Source: Pseudomonas tremae (lineage in GTDB: Bacteria; Pseudomonadota; Gammaproteobacteria; Pseudomonadales; Pseudomonadaceae). Taken from it: DNA of 47,022 nt. Numbering within the stretch: position 1 is the first letter of the stretch; every line of letters starts with the position of its first letter. Shown here piece by piece: positions 1 through 7,686 of the stretch. The position numbers were made by a program, and so were the translations under genes. A model generated the notes under the pieces. That model did not search any database. It had not been told where the DNA came from and saw only the letters and a list, made by a program, of their open reading frames with translations. Where the stretch lies: NCBI RefSeq assembly GCF_001401155.1, contig NZ_LJRO01000173.1, positions 1 through 47,022 on the forward strand, in the 5' to 3' direction.

Positions 1-66
1 TTGTTCGGAGAATCCCTAGCATGGTTTTTGGCGCTGCAGGTCCTGTGACTTCTAGGTGAAAAGGCA

Positions 67-126
67 TGCAATCGAAATGGCCTCGACCTGCAATGATCGA
101 GTTTTTCGACCGACATTAATTGCGTC
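67..126. repeat. 60-bp inverted repeat, copy 1
   Basis: This stretch matches the reverse complement of 5867-5926 with only a handful of mismatches; both contain the core TTTTTCGACCGACATTAATT or its complement. Copy 2 lies beside further repeats of the motif TTGCAGGTCGA. Repeated short motifs near an end are typical of IS21-type and related element termini, so these may be ends of a lost element. That assignment is inference. Confidence 0.6.
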
Positions 127-1317
127 TAAGGAAATCCTAAAAAAAGACTTCCTGATTTGGCAAAATCCCCGGACACCAATCGCCGAGCTTTTCAATGAAG
201 CAAATGACCTTCGCCGATGCCGAGTACGCCGGTAAGCGCAAGCAGACCCGCAAAGAACTGTTCCTGATCGAGATGGATCGGGTCGTACCTTGGAAGGGTT
301 TGATTGCCCTGATCGGACCCCATTACCCGAAGGGCGAAGGCGGCCGTCCTGCCTATCCGTTGATGGCGATGCTGCGGGTTCATCTCATGCAAAACTGGTT
401 CGGTCACAGCGATCCGGCGATGGAAGAAGCGCTGTACGAAACGACGATCTTGCGCCAGTTTTCCGGCCTGAGCCTAGAGCGAATTCCGGATGAAACCACC
501 ATCCTCAACTTCCGTCGCCTGCTGGAAAAGCACAAGTTGGCCGCTGGTATTCTCGGCGTGATCAATGGTTATCTGGGCGACCTTGGCTTGTCACTGCGAC
601 AAGCTACCATCGTTGATGCCACGCTGATTCATGCGCCCAGTTCGACCAAGAACAAGGACGGAAAACGCGACCCGGAAATGCACCAGACAAAGAAAGGTAA
701 CCAGTATTACTTCGGTGCCAAAGCTCACATTGGTGTCGACGATGAATCTGGGCTGGTGCACAGCGTGGTGGTTACTACGGCCAACGTCGCAGACATAACC
801 CCAGTCGACAAACTGCGACACGGTGCTGAGAACGTGGTCTGCGCCGATGCAGGCTATACCGGTGTCGAGAAGCGCGAAGAGCACGCGGGACGCCATGTCA
901 TCTGGCAGATTGCAGCCCGGCGCAGCACCTACAAAAAACATGGCAAACGCAGCGTATTGTACAAAGCGATACGCAAGATCGAGAAAGCCAAGGCTCAGGT
1001 TCGCGCCAAGGTTGAGCATCCATTTCAAGTGATCAAGCGACAGTTTGGTTATACCAAAGTGCGCTTCCGGGGTTTGGTGAAAAACACTGCTCAGATGGTG
1101 ACGCTATTCGCCCTGTTGAACCTTTGGATGGCGCGTCGATATTTGCTCCCCAGCACAGGAGAGGTGCGTCCGTAATGAGGGAAATAGCTGCTGCGGGGCG
1201 CGTGCAGCGGCAAAAATGGATGAAATAGGCGGCAGACTTGATCGATTTTGAACGGCTACCGTTTTTTGAAAGCGGCTATGTCTCAGCAGTCTAAAAATAG
1301 CGGCCTACTTCAGACCA
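127..1317 (+). mobile_element. IS5-family insertion sequence (ends approximate)
   Basis: The element is inferred from the complete transposase gene it contains. Its outer ends are estimates. A likely right end is the segment reading GGGATGGTCTGAAGTAGG on the minus strand near 1300-1317, and the left end probably lies near 127 at GGAAATCCTAAAAAAAG. The two ends are not convincingly complementary by eye, so the boundaries are uncertain. The element sits between the first copy of the 60-bp inverted repeat and the rulB relic. Confidence 0.5.
195..1175 (+). CDS. IS5-family DDE transposase
   Basis: This 326-residue protein is a full-length IS5-group transposase that would catalyse cut-and-paste transposition of its element. 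The N-terminal region (about 45-110) has the DUF772-type domain of this family. The catalytic DDE triad is visible as D141 (IVDATLIHAP), D218 (VCADAGYTG) and E274 (AKVEHPF), followed by the Y-(2)-R-(3)-E-like segment near 280-300. The length is normal and I see no frameshift, so it is probably active. The ATG at 195 has only a weak ribosome site, as is common for IS genes. It is the only intact transposase in the window; the other IS5-like sequences (19.2 and 27.5 kb) belong to a different subgroup and are broken. Confidence 0.93.
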   Translation: MKQMTFADAEYAGKRKQTRKELFLIEMDRVVPWKGLIALIGPHYPKGEGGRPAYPLMAMLRVHLMQNWFGHSDPAMEEALYETTILRQFSGLSLERIPDETTILNFRRLLEKHKLAAGILGVINGYLGDLGLSLRQATIVDATLIHAPSSTKNKDGKRDPEMHQTKKGNQYYFGAKAHIGVDDESGLVHSVVVTTANVADITPVDKLRHGAENVVCADAGYTGVEKREEHAGRHVIWQIAARRSTYKKHGKRSVLYKAIRKIEKAKAQVRAKVEHPFQVIKRQFGYTKVRFRGLVKNTAQMVTLFALLNLWMARRYLLPSTGEVRP

Positions 1318-1463
1318 TCCCTTGGATCGCATAGCCAGCTTTGCCTGTCAACTGAGTAGCTGTGGGTGCGCAAAACTAAGGAACCAGGACTGCCTGTCAT
1401 GGAACCTGTAGCGCTACACACTGTTTTTGGAAATGCAAAGCCGCCCTGCTTTGACGTGCTTAA

Positions 1464-2250
1464 TTACTTAGTTTTTATGACCCAGAGCCGATCAAGTCGC
1501 GTCGTGTAGCTCGGGCTCATTAGCTCACGGTGCATCCGGAGTGAGCGTTACTGATCCTGTACGCAGCGTCCCACGTCCCCACGCTTGCCATTGATCATAT
1601 CCAAAGCAGAGCAGCAATCAGTCGATCTGAACTCGCCGGCTGATTGGTCGTGAACAGGTCATCGGTGAATTTCCCTGGCCGGCAGAAATCCATCAACAGC
1701 ACTTCGGCTGTGCTGTACCGGAAGCCTGGACGAAAAATCCGTGAAACCGCCTCCGTTGCGTATTGAGTCATCGGCCTCACATCGTTAGTGAGGTATGCCA
1801 GCAGGACCAGTGCGCCATTTGCAAGGATTGAACATGCCGGTGCGGATGCTCACCCTGATCTTTTTATATGCCGATCCCTGGGCGCGTAATTTCTCAGAGG
1901 TCCGCATCATATAGGCGGCCACCGCCTATTTGATCGGCCCCAGTTCGGTCAGCCGCTTGCCGAACATTATGCTGCAACAGATCTCCTGTCGAGACGGTTC
2001 AACCTCGTCCAGCTCCAGGCATGCTGTACCCGCCAGCTCGCGTCCGGTTTCCCCGATCACAACGCTAAAAGTTTTACGTATCATTCAAAGATCTGCGTAC
2101 CAAGGTCCTTGTCAGACAGAATATGCATACCTCTAGGCGCGCTTTCATTTTTCTACCAATGCCCAAGACCTCTGCGGCAGAGGTATCGCGCAGCACCCAA
2201 TCGCGTTTTACAGGGCCACAGATGTCCACGACCCCGCCACCTTTGCCTGA
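1464..2250 (-). pseudogene. rulB: rulB (umuC-type DNA polymerase V) relic, C-terminal part
   Basis: The minus strand, read in shifting frames, gives an ordered series of UmuC/RulB segments: KRDWVLRDTSAAEVLGIGR near 2165-2205, a segment ending KQEIC-like 'RQEICCSIMFGKRLTELGPIK' core near 1930-2000, EKLRAQGS then VSIRTGMFNP near 1830-1880, AEVLLMDFCRPGKFTDDLF near 1650-1720, and a tail ending SYTTRLDRLWVIK at 1464. RulB is the catalytic subunit of an error-prone polymerase. The gene is dead: there is an in-frame TAG where the family has Gln after GPIK, at least two further frame changes, and the N-terminal half is missing. In P. syringae rulB is a known insertion site for integrating elements and effector genes, which fits a scar of island integration. 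Identity is from remembered family motifs. Confidence 0.8.
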
Positions 2251-2274
2251 CACATGGGCTCAGCTGCTCATGGA

Positions 2275-2314
2275 GAAGCCCTTGTAGTGCAATTTTTCCG
2301 AATTCTGTAGGCTC
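2275..2314. repeat. 40-bp dispersed repeat, copy 1
   Basis: The segment starting GAAGCCCTTGTAGT and ending TTCTGTAGGCTC recurs at 19463-19503 with about 36 of 41 positions identical. It lies just beyond the truncated 5' side of the rulB relic. Copy 2 lies next to the IS relic bordering the biosynthetic cluster. I do not recognise it; it may be part of an IS end or a small dispersed element. Confidence 0.55.
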
Positions 2315-2377
2315 TCCTCGATAGGCGTATTTTGCGTGATCCGCGCGACGCTGGACATGATAGTCTCTCGCCGTGCA

Positions 2378-3121
2378 TCAAGGATGCCGGTCTATTTTAG
2401 GTGTCGACGCTTTATGCCACCAAACAGTTTTGACAAAAAGCCAACTGCGGACAGGCGTCTTTATCACCAGCAATAGAAATCCGATAGAAAGGAGGCACCA
2501 GACCGCAGGAAATTCATTCAGGTTGTCTGTGGTCAGTCTAGCCAGACCTGGCCCCAAAAAAAGATGGAAAATCGTGAACCGCCAAGAGCCGTAGGCTAGC
2601 GGAACGATGAAGGCGGCAAATAGATATGGTGCCCACACGACCTTGAAATGAAAGATGGTAATGCTGAGAATATCGTTAACAGGAATTTCCCAAGCTATAT
2701 GCCAATTGCCACTGACAGAACAAAGGCGATCAGAACAAAGCGTCGTGCCCTTGGGTATATGACTTGCCCATTCGAAAGGATAAATCTTTAGGATCATCAT
2801 AATGAGGCAGACGAAGCAAGCAAAATACGCATAGTTCTTCACCTTATTTCTCGCCTCTTCCGGGATGAAATAAAGAGATATTGCATTTATAAAAAATGGC
2901 TGTATTGCGATGTGAAGGAAGCCAAGTAATGTGGCCACCTGATTCATCGGATTACTGCAGGAGTTGATCACGGTGTAAGTGAAAGCCTGAAGGATCTCCA
3001 TCAGTGAGAAAAATGCCAAGCATCCCCACAACGCGAATGGCTCTTTTCTGTAAGCGGAGTATGCACATCCCATAAGACCGATGGTGGCTGCGACTGTGGA
3101 AGCTTGTCCATTCCAGCACAT
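2378..3121 (-). CDS. DUF5765-type multi-pass membrane protein
   Basis: This 247-residue protein begins MCWNGQAS and contains FFSLMEILQAFTY, matching the pattern I associate with the DUF5765 membrane family. About seven hydrophobic segments are visible (roughly residues 8-22, 32-48, 65-82, 95-112, 155-172, 180-195 and 210-225), so it is an integral inner-membrane protein. The family's function is not known to me. The ATG at 3121 has poor Shine-Dalgarno context and the upstream DNA is very A/T rich. The gene stands alone, convergent with nothing recognisable, between the rulB relic and a string of tiny signal-peptide ORFs. It is full length and looks intact. The C-terminal about 25 residues are polar and may face the cytoplasm. 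Confidence 0.65.
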   Translation of the reverse strand: MCWNGQASTVAATIGLMGCAYSAYRKEPFALWGCLAFFSLMEILQAFTYTVINSCSNPMNQVATLLGFLHIAIQPFFINAISLYFIPEEARNKVKNYAYFACFVCLIMMILKIYPFEWASHIPKGTTLCSDRLCSVSGNWHIAWEIPVNDILSITIFHFKVVWAPYLFAAFIVPLAYGSWRFTIFHLFLGPGLARLTTDNLNEFPAVWCLLSIGFLLLVIKTPVRSWLFVKTVWWHKASTPKIDRHP

Positions 3122-3289
3122 ATATTATTTTTTCACTTAGGTAATTAGAAAGTAAATTTAACTATATTCGAGCTGTTGTTACCGTCTCCCAAGCATGCGG
3201 TCGAACAATAATCGGACACTTATAAAGGGGGAGCGCAAAGGCTACGATATAGCCAAGTTCATTGATAAGATTGAACTGGAGGTCGCTAT

Positions 3290-3388
3290 TCAGTTCGCTG
3301 TACTAGTTTGTCTGGCGACCACTGCCGTGGTGTAAGCGAAAACGCTCAGAGGAACCAGGGCGAGCATTAAGGTTTTGGCAGTACGCAT
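3290..3388 (-). CDS. tiny Sec-signal ORF (32 aa), probably a truncated secreted protein
   Basis: This ORF begins MRTAKTLMLALVPLSVFAY, a textbook signal peptide (basic n-region, hydrophobic core, possible cleavage after small residues near 20-26). It is preceded by GGAG nine bases before the ATG. The mature part would be under ten residues, so it is probably the 5' remnant of a secreted-protein gene. I see no Hrp box upstream. Coding status is uncertain. Confidence 0.3.
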   Translation of the reverse strand: MRTAKTLMLALVPLSVFAYTTAVVARQTSTAN

Positions 3389-3760
3389 GTTGGATGACTC
3401 CACTGTCTGAATGTTTAACAACTTGAACATTCCTTGACTAAGATGAAATTAACTGGGCTATTACGGCTTGGCGAGTTTAGAGTACACGGGTTTGCTAGCT
3501 TTTTTTATTTATGAAAAATTTGTAATTCTCCGTTCGTCTTACTGTTAGGAGGCGCTGGACTAGTTCTTAATGCTCAAGCGATAGCTCGGATGAGGTGCGC
3601 GAAGCCCTGACCGGGGCAGGTGTGTCCACACCTAAAATCAACGGTTAAAGAACCTGCATTAATGCAAACTTATACAAGTTTTCACTGCATAACTAGCGTC
3701 TCAGCTTTTTCCTATGCATTCCTATGAAGACATGATGCCTCCTTCATAGCCTGAGCTTAA

Positions 3761-3789
3761 TGCGTAGGCATTTTGAAATCCCTATACAT
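3761..3789. repeat. 29-bp dyad-like site, copy A
   Basis: TGCGTAGGCATTTTGAAATC followed by CCTATACAT matches the reverse complement of 36344-36373 at 25 of 29 positions. Each copy has imperfect inverted arms (ATGCRTAGG and CCTATRCAT) around a 12-bp centre. It could be a recombination or protein-binding site; no function is known to me. Confidence 0.5.
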
Positions 3790-3851
3790 AAAACCATTCA
3801 GTCAAAGTGGACTTACCCCCAAGCATGGGGGGCACCGTGGATGCCCAGTAC

Positions 3852-4005
3852 CTAAAACGCATCTCCTGCAGCTCTCAGTGGATCAGATGGCAGGGCGTAG
3901 TCATTAAGACTTGCACCTGCGATACGGAAAGGCCGTGCCGGAAAAACCAAGCACTGCAATGCACGCTAAGAAAGCGGACCTCAGCGAGCTGAAAGCTTTT
4001 TTCAT
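3852..4005 (-). pseudogene. Sec-signal mini-protein behind an Hrp box, frameshifted
   Basis: The minus-strand ATG at 4005 opens MKKAFSSLRSAFLACIAVLG, ending FSGTAF, a clear Sec signal peptide. In this frame it stops after 33 codons (3904). A one-base shift would continue the reading as FRIAGASLNDYALPSD to a stop at 3852. Thirty-three bases upstream is a perfect Hrp box (4039-4067). The signal region loosely resembles those of the mini-proteins at 4568 and 6436. It may be a short real peptide or a frameshifted gene; the sequence alone cannot decide. Confidence 0.4.
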
Positions 4006-4038
4006 GCGAATTACCTAACCGATGGCTGACTCAGCCAA

Positions 4039-4067
4039 TGAGTGGTTAACCACGCTGGCTCGGTTCC
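4039..4067 (-). promoter_or_regulatory. Hrp box (HrpL-dependent promoter), leftward
   Basis: The minus strand reads GGAACC-N16-CCACTCA, a perfect match to the HrpL sigma-factor consensus GGAACC-N15/16-CCACNNA. It points left towards the signal-peptide ORF starting at 4005. A second Hrp box, pointing right, lies 407 bp away at 4474. Confidence 0.8.
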
Positions 4068-4197
4068 ACTGGAACTCATACGTAGATGAGGTCTCGGGTC
4101 TGTTCGCGTATAGATGAGTCAATCGGGCCGAGTGGCCCTACATCCAAACCTTTAATTTCCAGCCCCCGCCAGTGCTGGGTTTTCGTCGGTAACAATC

Positions 4198-4432
4198 ATG
4201 ATTTATAGCGCGGACCCCCAGAAACTGGAGCCCGGCAACCAGATTCGTCTGTACCTAGCTGGGCAAAATCCAGTTCCACCTGCCAGTGATCGAAGCGCGT
4301 AAGGAACTGGTCACCGTTTTCGTTCAAGCCTCGGAAGTCGACGAAAACGAACGCGCCAAAATCGAAACAGCCATACTGCTGTTTAAACCAAAAGCTCTAC
4401 ACACAGGTTGGCTGACGCCGGAAAGCTGGTGA
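4198..4432 (+). pseudogene. short frameshifted ORF of unknown family
   Basis: An ATG at 4198 opens MIYSADPQKLEPGNQIRLYL; a one-base shift near 4259 is needed to continue as LGKIQFHLPVIEARKELVTV and end TGWLTPESW at the TGA at 4430. The composition (alternating charged and hydrophobic, few rare codons) looks like genuine coding sequence in both parts. I do not recognise the family. It sits between the two divergent Hrp boxes, which point away from it. Confidence 0.4.
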
Positions 4433-4473
4433 ACACCGATTTGTATCCGCTGAAGCGCATTGAATCAAAAAAA

Positions 4474-4502
4474 GGAACCTGATGCCGCTCAGTGACCACT
4501 TA
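4474..4502 (+). promoter_or_regulatory. Hrp box (HrpL-dependent promoter), rightward
   Basis: GGAACC-N16-CCACTTA is a perfect consensus match. It lies 65 bp upstream of the ATG of the Sec-signal mini-protein gene at 4568, so that gene is expected to belong to the HrpL regulon. Confidence 0.85.
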
Positions 4503-4567
4503 TCATCATAGCTTTAGTTGCAGTTTTCGCCCTCATTCACTCATCAAGCCATGCAGAGGAAAGCACC

Positions 4568-4829
4568 ATGAAGCGAGTAACAGATAAATTCGCACTGAAA
4601 GCTTTCGTCCTGTCAACCGTTGCAGTGATTGGCCTGCAAGCCATTGCATTCGTTGCCACCGCCCCAGGCTGCGCCTGCAGCGAAACAGGCACTCGTGCAG
4701 GACGCCGGTAAACACGCTATCAACGACTCAAAAGCCGTGCCTGTGCAAGTTGCTTCGCGCTCGTCGCGTGGGTTCGAAATCCATACGGGCTGCGATGATA
4801 CCGGGCTTCCTTGCCCTCCTAGCGGTTGA
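4568..4829 (+). pseudogene. HrpL-linked Sec-exported mini-protein with C-terminal C-x6-C, one frameshift
   Basis: The ATG at 4568 follows GAGGAA at 7-base spacing and opens MKRVTDKFALKAFVLSTVAV, then IGLQAIAF, a Sec signal peptide. In this frame translation stops at 4711 (47 residues). Removing one base from the C4 run at 4662-4665 restores a reading of about 86 residues ending TGCDDTGLPCPPSG at 4829. That layout matches the intact paralogue at 6176-6436: the signal peptides share V-T-x-K-x-ALK and IGLQ-x-x-AF, a VPVQ/LPLQ motif follows, and both end with C-x6-C. A perfect Hrp box is 65 bp upstream. It is either a recent single-base frameshift or an assembly error. Function unknown; the mature part would be a small secreted peptide with one possible disulphide loop. 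Confidence 0.5.
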
Positions 4830-5013
4830 TAGCGCTGGCCAAAAACAACATGCGGCTTTACCGCTAACGAGGGCGTAGACAACATAAATTAAACTTTCAT
4901 TGTATGAATAGGTTTCAAACCATGCCTAAGACCATCCATTGTGATTTCCCCTAGGATCAATTCATTTTCGATTAGATTTCTTCGTCACTGACCGTCAAAT
5001 TTCAGAGGCCGGT

Positions 5014-5496
5014 ATGCAAACCTATACACCCTATCCAAAAAATCCTCCTACCGTCGGTACAGTTCTGCTGACTTCCTATGGCTCATTCGCGCATGAAAAC
5101 GAGATACCTAAATCTTGTGCTGCCGACGCTTTAAGAATGAGCAAAGAGCTTGCTGATGGTTTCGATGGTGAGGCGCATCATCTAGGCGCTCTGATGCTGA
5201 TGATTTCTGACTTTCCAGCAGAGCCGCTGCTGAAGGCATCTGCTGCTAAGAAAGGTTCTTTGCTAGGAATTACTTCGCTGGGCTACCTATTATCCTATGG
5301 ATCTACTGGTGAAAAAGCGAAGCGAATCATCGAAGCAGGTTATGGTGTTTTTCTCGTCAGAATGAGTGGTGATATTGAAAACCCTAAAGCAAAAATTAGA
5401 GTTTTTAGCTCTTGGTCTGAGTATCAGAAGTTCCTTGAACCCATTTTGAAGGCCGCTGACTTTTATCCAGTGAAAACGTCGTCGCTTTCCGAATAA
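5014..5496 (+). CDS. hypothetical 160-residue protein
   Basis: An intact 160-residue soluble protein starts MQTYTPYPKNPPTVGTVLLT, with AGAGG a few bases before the ATG. I do not recognise the family. Visible features are a central hydrophobic, glycine-rich helix pair (SLLGITSLGYLLSYGS, about 89-104) and a C-terminal part rich in aromatic residues (VFSSWSEYQKFLEP). There is no signal peptide, transmembrane segment or Cys motif. No Hrp box lies upstream, and the neighbours are mini-protein genes and mobile debris. Codon use looks like that of a lower-GC acquired gene. It could be an orphan toxin or immunity-type protein, but nothing shows that. Confidence 0.6.
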   Translation: MQTYTPYPKNPPTVGTVLLTSYGSFAHENEIPKSCAADALRMSKELADGFDGEAHHLGALMLMISDFPAEPLLKASAAKKGSLLGITSLGYLLSYGSTGEKAKRIIEAGYGVFLVRMSGDIENPKAKIRVFSSWSEYQKFLEPILKAADFYPVKTSSLSE

Positions 5497-6175
5497 CAGT
5501 TCTTTAGGACTGGGTTGGAATCCGGCACAAAAACGTCGCCGTTACAGGTTTTGAAAAGGGGATCATTGCCGCTTGATGCGCGACCGGCGCAGGCAGGGCA
5601 GCCATGAAACGGCGAGCCATCAACCTATACTCTCAGCACCAGTGCAAGCTTGTATTGGTCGCTGGCTTCGGTCTGCACGCACGCCTCAAGCGTTGTCCGT
5701 AAACCCTCGTGCTGCTTGGTCGGCTCGATAAAGCCACCGTCTGATGGACGCCAAAATCATCGATTTTTCAGTCGTATTTAATCTTAGTCGGCCGCGCTCA
5801 ATTGCAGGTCGAAGTGGATGAATGCGGGTTCGTTTGCAGTCAATGCTGGTTCGCGGAGCCAGATAGACTCAATTAATGTCGGTCGAAAAACGCGATGATT
5901 GCAGGTCGACGCCATTTCGATTGCAGATCGTTACAGCTACAGACTGCTATTTGGTCACCAACGAACGCCACCGACGCTCATGAGTAATGATAGGACGAAA
6001 CTTGCGATCGGTCACTTCGCTATCAATGTCTCTATAGTGGACTGCAACGACATTCCGGGCGGTTAAGCCATACCTCGAATTGTGAATCCCGGCGCGGGTG
6101 TAATTATGAATGGAGGCTGTTTATGGCTAAGTTACAGCCGCAGCCTGTCAGGCTGCAGCTGTGAGCTGACGGACG
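5497..6175. other. 679-bp non-coding stretch with IS-end-like repeats
   Basis: I see no convincing gene here. It contains the second copy of the 60-bp inverted repeat (5867-5926) and extra copies of the TTGCAGGTCGA motif near 5804 and 5910, consistent with a decayed insertion-sequence end. Short ORFs in this stretch lack ribosome sites. Confidence 0.5.
5867..5926. repeat. 60-bp inverted repeat, copy 2
   Basis: Its reverse complement matches 67-126 (see that entry). The two copies enclose the IS5 element, rulB relic, DUF5765 gene, both left-hand Hrp boxes and the mini-protein gene at 4568. Confidence 0.6.
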
Positions 6176-6436
6176 TTAGCCGCAGTCCTGCGGCCAGTAT
6201 TGGCAGGCGCCGTTGATTTTTCTGCCACTTCCTAATGTGATGCGCGCTTGTAAAGGAAGTACCTTGGTACTACCGATTTGGTTTTTTTCTGCCTCCTTGA
6301 CGACTGAGTAATTAATGTCTGTAACAGATACAGCGTGCTTGGCTTCGGTCGCGAACGCCGTGCCTTGAAGGCCGATAATGACGAAAGTTGTCAAGGCAAG
6401 TACTTTCAATGCCGATTTTTTTGTGACGTTGTTCAT
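6176..6436 (-). CDS. Sec-exported mini-protein with C-terminal C-x6-C
   Basis: This intact 86-residue protein starts at the ATG at 6436, preceded by AGGAGA at good spacing. Residues 1-29 (ending GLQGTAFA) form a clear Sec signal peptide, so the mature product is about 57 residues and exported to the periplasm or beyond. The mature part has a short charged helix-like stretch (VVKEAEKNQ), then LPLQ, then a C-terminal CQYWPQDC loop with the only two cysteines, six residues apart. It is paralogous to the frameshifted gene at 4568, which follows an Hrp box. I could not find a consensus Hrp box upstream of this copy. No family is known to me. Confidence 0.6.
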   Translation of the reverse strand: MNNVTKKSALKVLALTTFVIIGLQGTAFATEAKHAVSVTDINYSVVKEAEKNQIGSTKVLPLQARITLGSGRKINGACQYWPQDCG

Positions 6437-6771
6437 GAGGTCTCCTCTGTTGAGTGAAAGAGTAAAGCATGCAATACAAGCATGTTGCGCATGGTGAATG
6501 GCGACTTATATGCGGCCTGAATAATCTACAGTGTTTATGAGAGTAGCGGTATTGCATCACTCATGAACAAAGTTTAACTTAGGGTGCTTATTATTAGGTT
6601 CGTTACGAAAAGTGGTTGCGCTCGGTGAGGCTGCATTGAAAATAAGCTCGGAATGCTTATTTAAAGTACGTAGACTCCGCTTCCTCATGTGTTTTGTCTT
6701 ACCTGACCTTCGATCACCGACTTTTCGTAAAGCGCCTAGCAAAGTCGCCGCGGTGACCCAGGAGAATTTGG
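6437..6771. other. 335-bp intergenic stretch
   Basis: No gene is supported here. It separates the divergent genes at 6436 (minus) and 6772 (plus) and should hold both promoters. Short overlapping ORFs exist on both strands, but none has a ribosome site or recognisable content. A partial Hrp-like half-site (CGAACC) occurs on the minus strand near 6595 without the CCAC half. Confidence 0.4.
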
Positions 6772-6993
6772 ATGACTGCAAAAAGTGTCGAGCGCGATGT
6801 GGCTGTCTCAGAGCTTGCCAACCATTTGGAGCGCGATCTAATGGCTTGTCCTGCAGGACGTACCGCACTGATGACGTGGATAGAAAAAAAGCTGGCTCAA
6901 ATAGCGCTCAATCCTGTACCCACAGCAGCTGATGCTACGTGGTTGATCGAAAGCGCTTATATCCAATGGGCCGCTGCACAGCCAAAGTGCTAA
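6772..6993 (+). CDS. hypothetical 73-residue protein
   Basis: The ATG at 6772 follows CAGGAGAA at normal spacing. The protein starts MTAKSVERDVAVSELANHLE and looks wholly alpha-helical and soluble, with no Cys pair or signal. I do not recognise it. Ten bases downstream a second start (7004) with its own AGGGA ribosome site begins MNAVVTPVMGVITF but is cut after 25 codons, so this was probably the first gene of a small operon now interrupted by the resolvase relic. Confidence 0.5.
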   Translation: MTAKSVERDVAVSELANHLERDLMACPAGRTALMTWIEKKLAQIALNPVPTAADATWLIESAYIQWAAAQPKC

Positions 6994-7003
6994 GGGACAT
7001 TCT

Positions 7004-7081
7004 ATGAACGCGGTTGTTACCCCTGTTATGGGGGTCATAACGTTTACTGAGCCGCTTCAGGCCAATGGCTATGGGCATTGA
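7004..7081 (+). pseudogene. 25-codon remnant of a downstream operon gene
   Basis: The ATG at 7004 has an AGGGA ribosome site. The reading MNAVVTPVMGVITFTEPLQ ends at the TGA at 7079-7081, exactly where the oppositely oriented resolvase relic ends (7082). The coincidence suggests both genes were cut at one recombination junction. Confidence 0.4.
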
Positions 7082-7490
7082 CTATTTTCTTTGTTGATAG
7101 TCCTTCTTGGCGATCTCGGCCATCATATCTATCACCATGCAGTTGATGGCCTCCAGCATGCGGTGGGTTGACTCGTCCCCTGAATGCGCCGTTATGCCTT
7201 GATGACTGGTAGGCAGATCCACCGAGACGATCCGTATGCCTCGGTTATCGATTGCTGTTTTGAGGGATTGCCATGCCTGGTCATCCATCCGCGACAGACG
7301 ATCAATACTTTCCGCCAGCAGCACGTCACCTCAGCGAGGATCTTTGAGTAGTCGGATTAATTCCGGGCGGTCGGCAAGGCTGTCACTGGCATTTTCCATG
7401 TAACACGATGCGACGGCCTTGCCGTAGCTGCGGCCTCGCCTCGCGCCTTTGTCACGCACCTGTGCGCCCGATCGACCTAAGCGCATCGGC
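7082..7490 (-). pseudogene. serine recombinase (resolvase) relic
   Basis: The minus strand encodes the catalytic domain of a Tn3-type serine resolvase, which would resolve transposition cointegrates. Recognisable blocks are YMENASDSLADRPELIRLL, then GDVLLAESIDRLSRMDDQAW, then VDLPTSHQG and IAKKDYQQRK. The gene is dead: an in-frame TGA (near 7333) interrupts the sequence between KDPR and GDVLL, the N-terminal strand with the catalytic Ser is unrecognisable, and the C-terminal DNA-binding part after KDY is missing. It marks a lost Tn3-family element downstream of hopG. Confidence 0.75.
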
Positions 7491-7686
7491 GAAAGGCACC
7501 CAGCAAAACCGGCACACAGGTGAGACGAGATGAGCAGACAAGCAAAGCAACAGCTGATGAAGCGCTTCACAAGCGGTCAGGTCGATATCTGCAAAAAGCT
7601 GCTGAAACTGAGTCGCCAGGTTATGCCGCATCTGCGGACTTCTCTATGCACCTTCATTGGGCGATAAGAAATATCACGCAGCTATC

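Noticed and set aside
1380..1410. Two GGAACC motifs considered as Hrp boxes
   Set aside because: Neither has a CCAC half at 15-17 bases.
6437..6640. Possible Hrp box upstream of the intact mini-protein gene at 6436
   Set aside because: Only a partial CGAACC half-site is present and the CCACNNA half is not at the right distance.
7530..7668. 45-codon plus-strand ORF starting MSRQAKQQLMKRF
   Set aside because: It lies next to the resolvase relic with a poor ribosome site and no recognised family; too weak to annotate as a gene.
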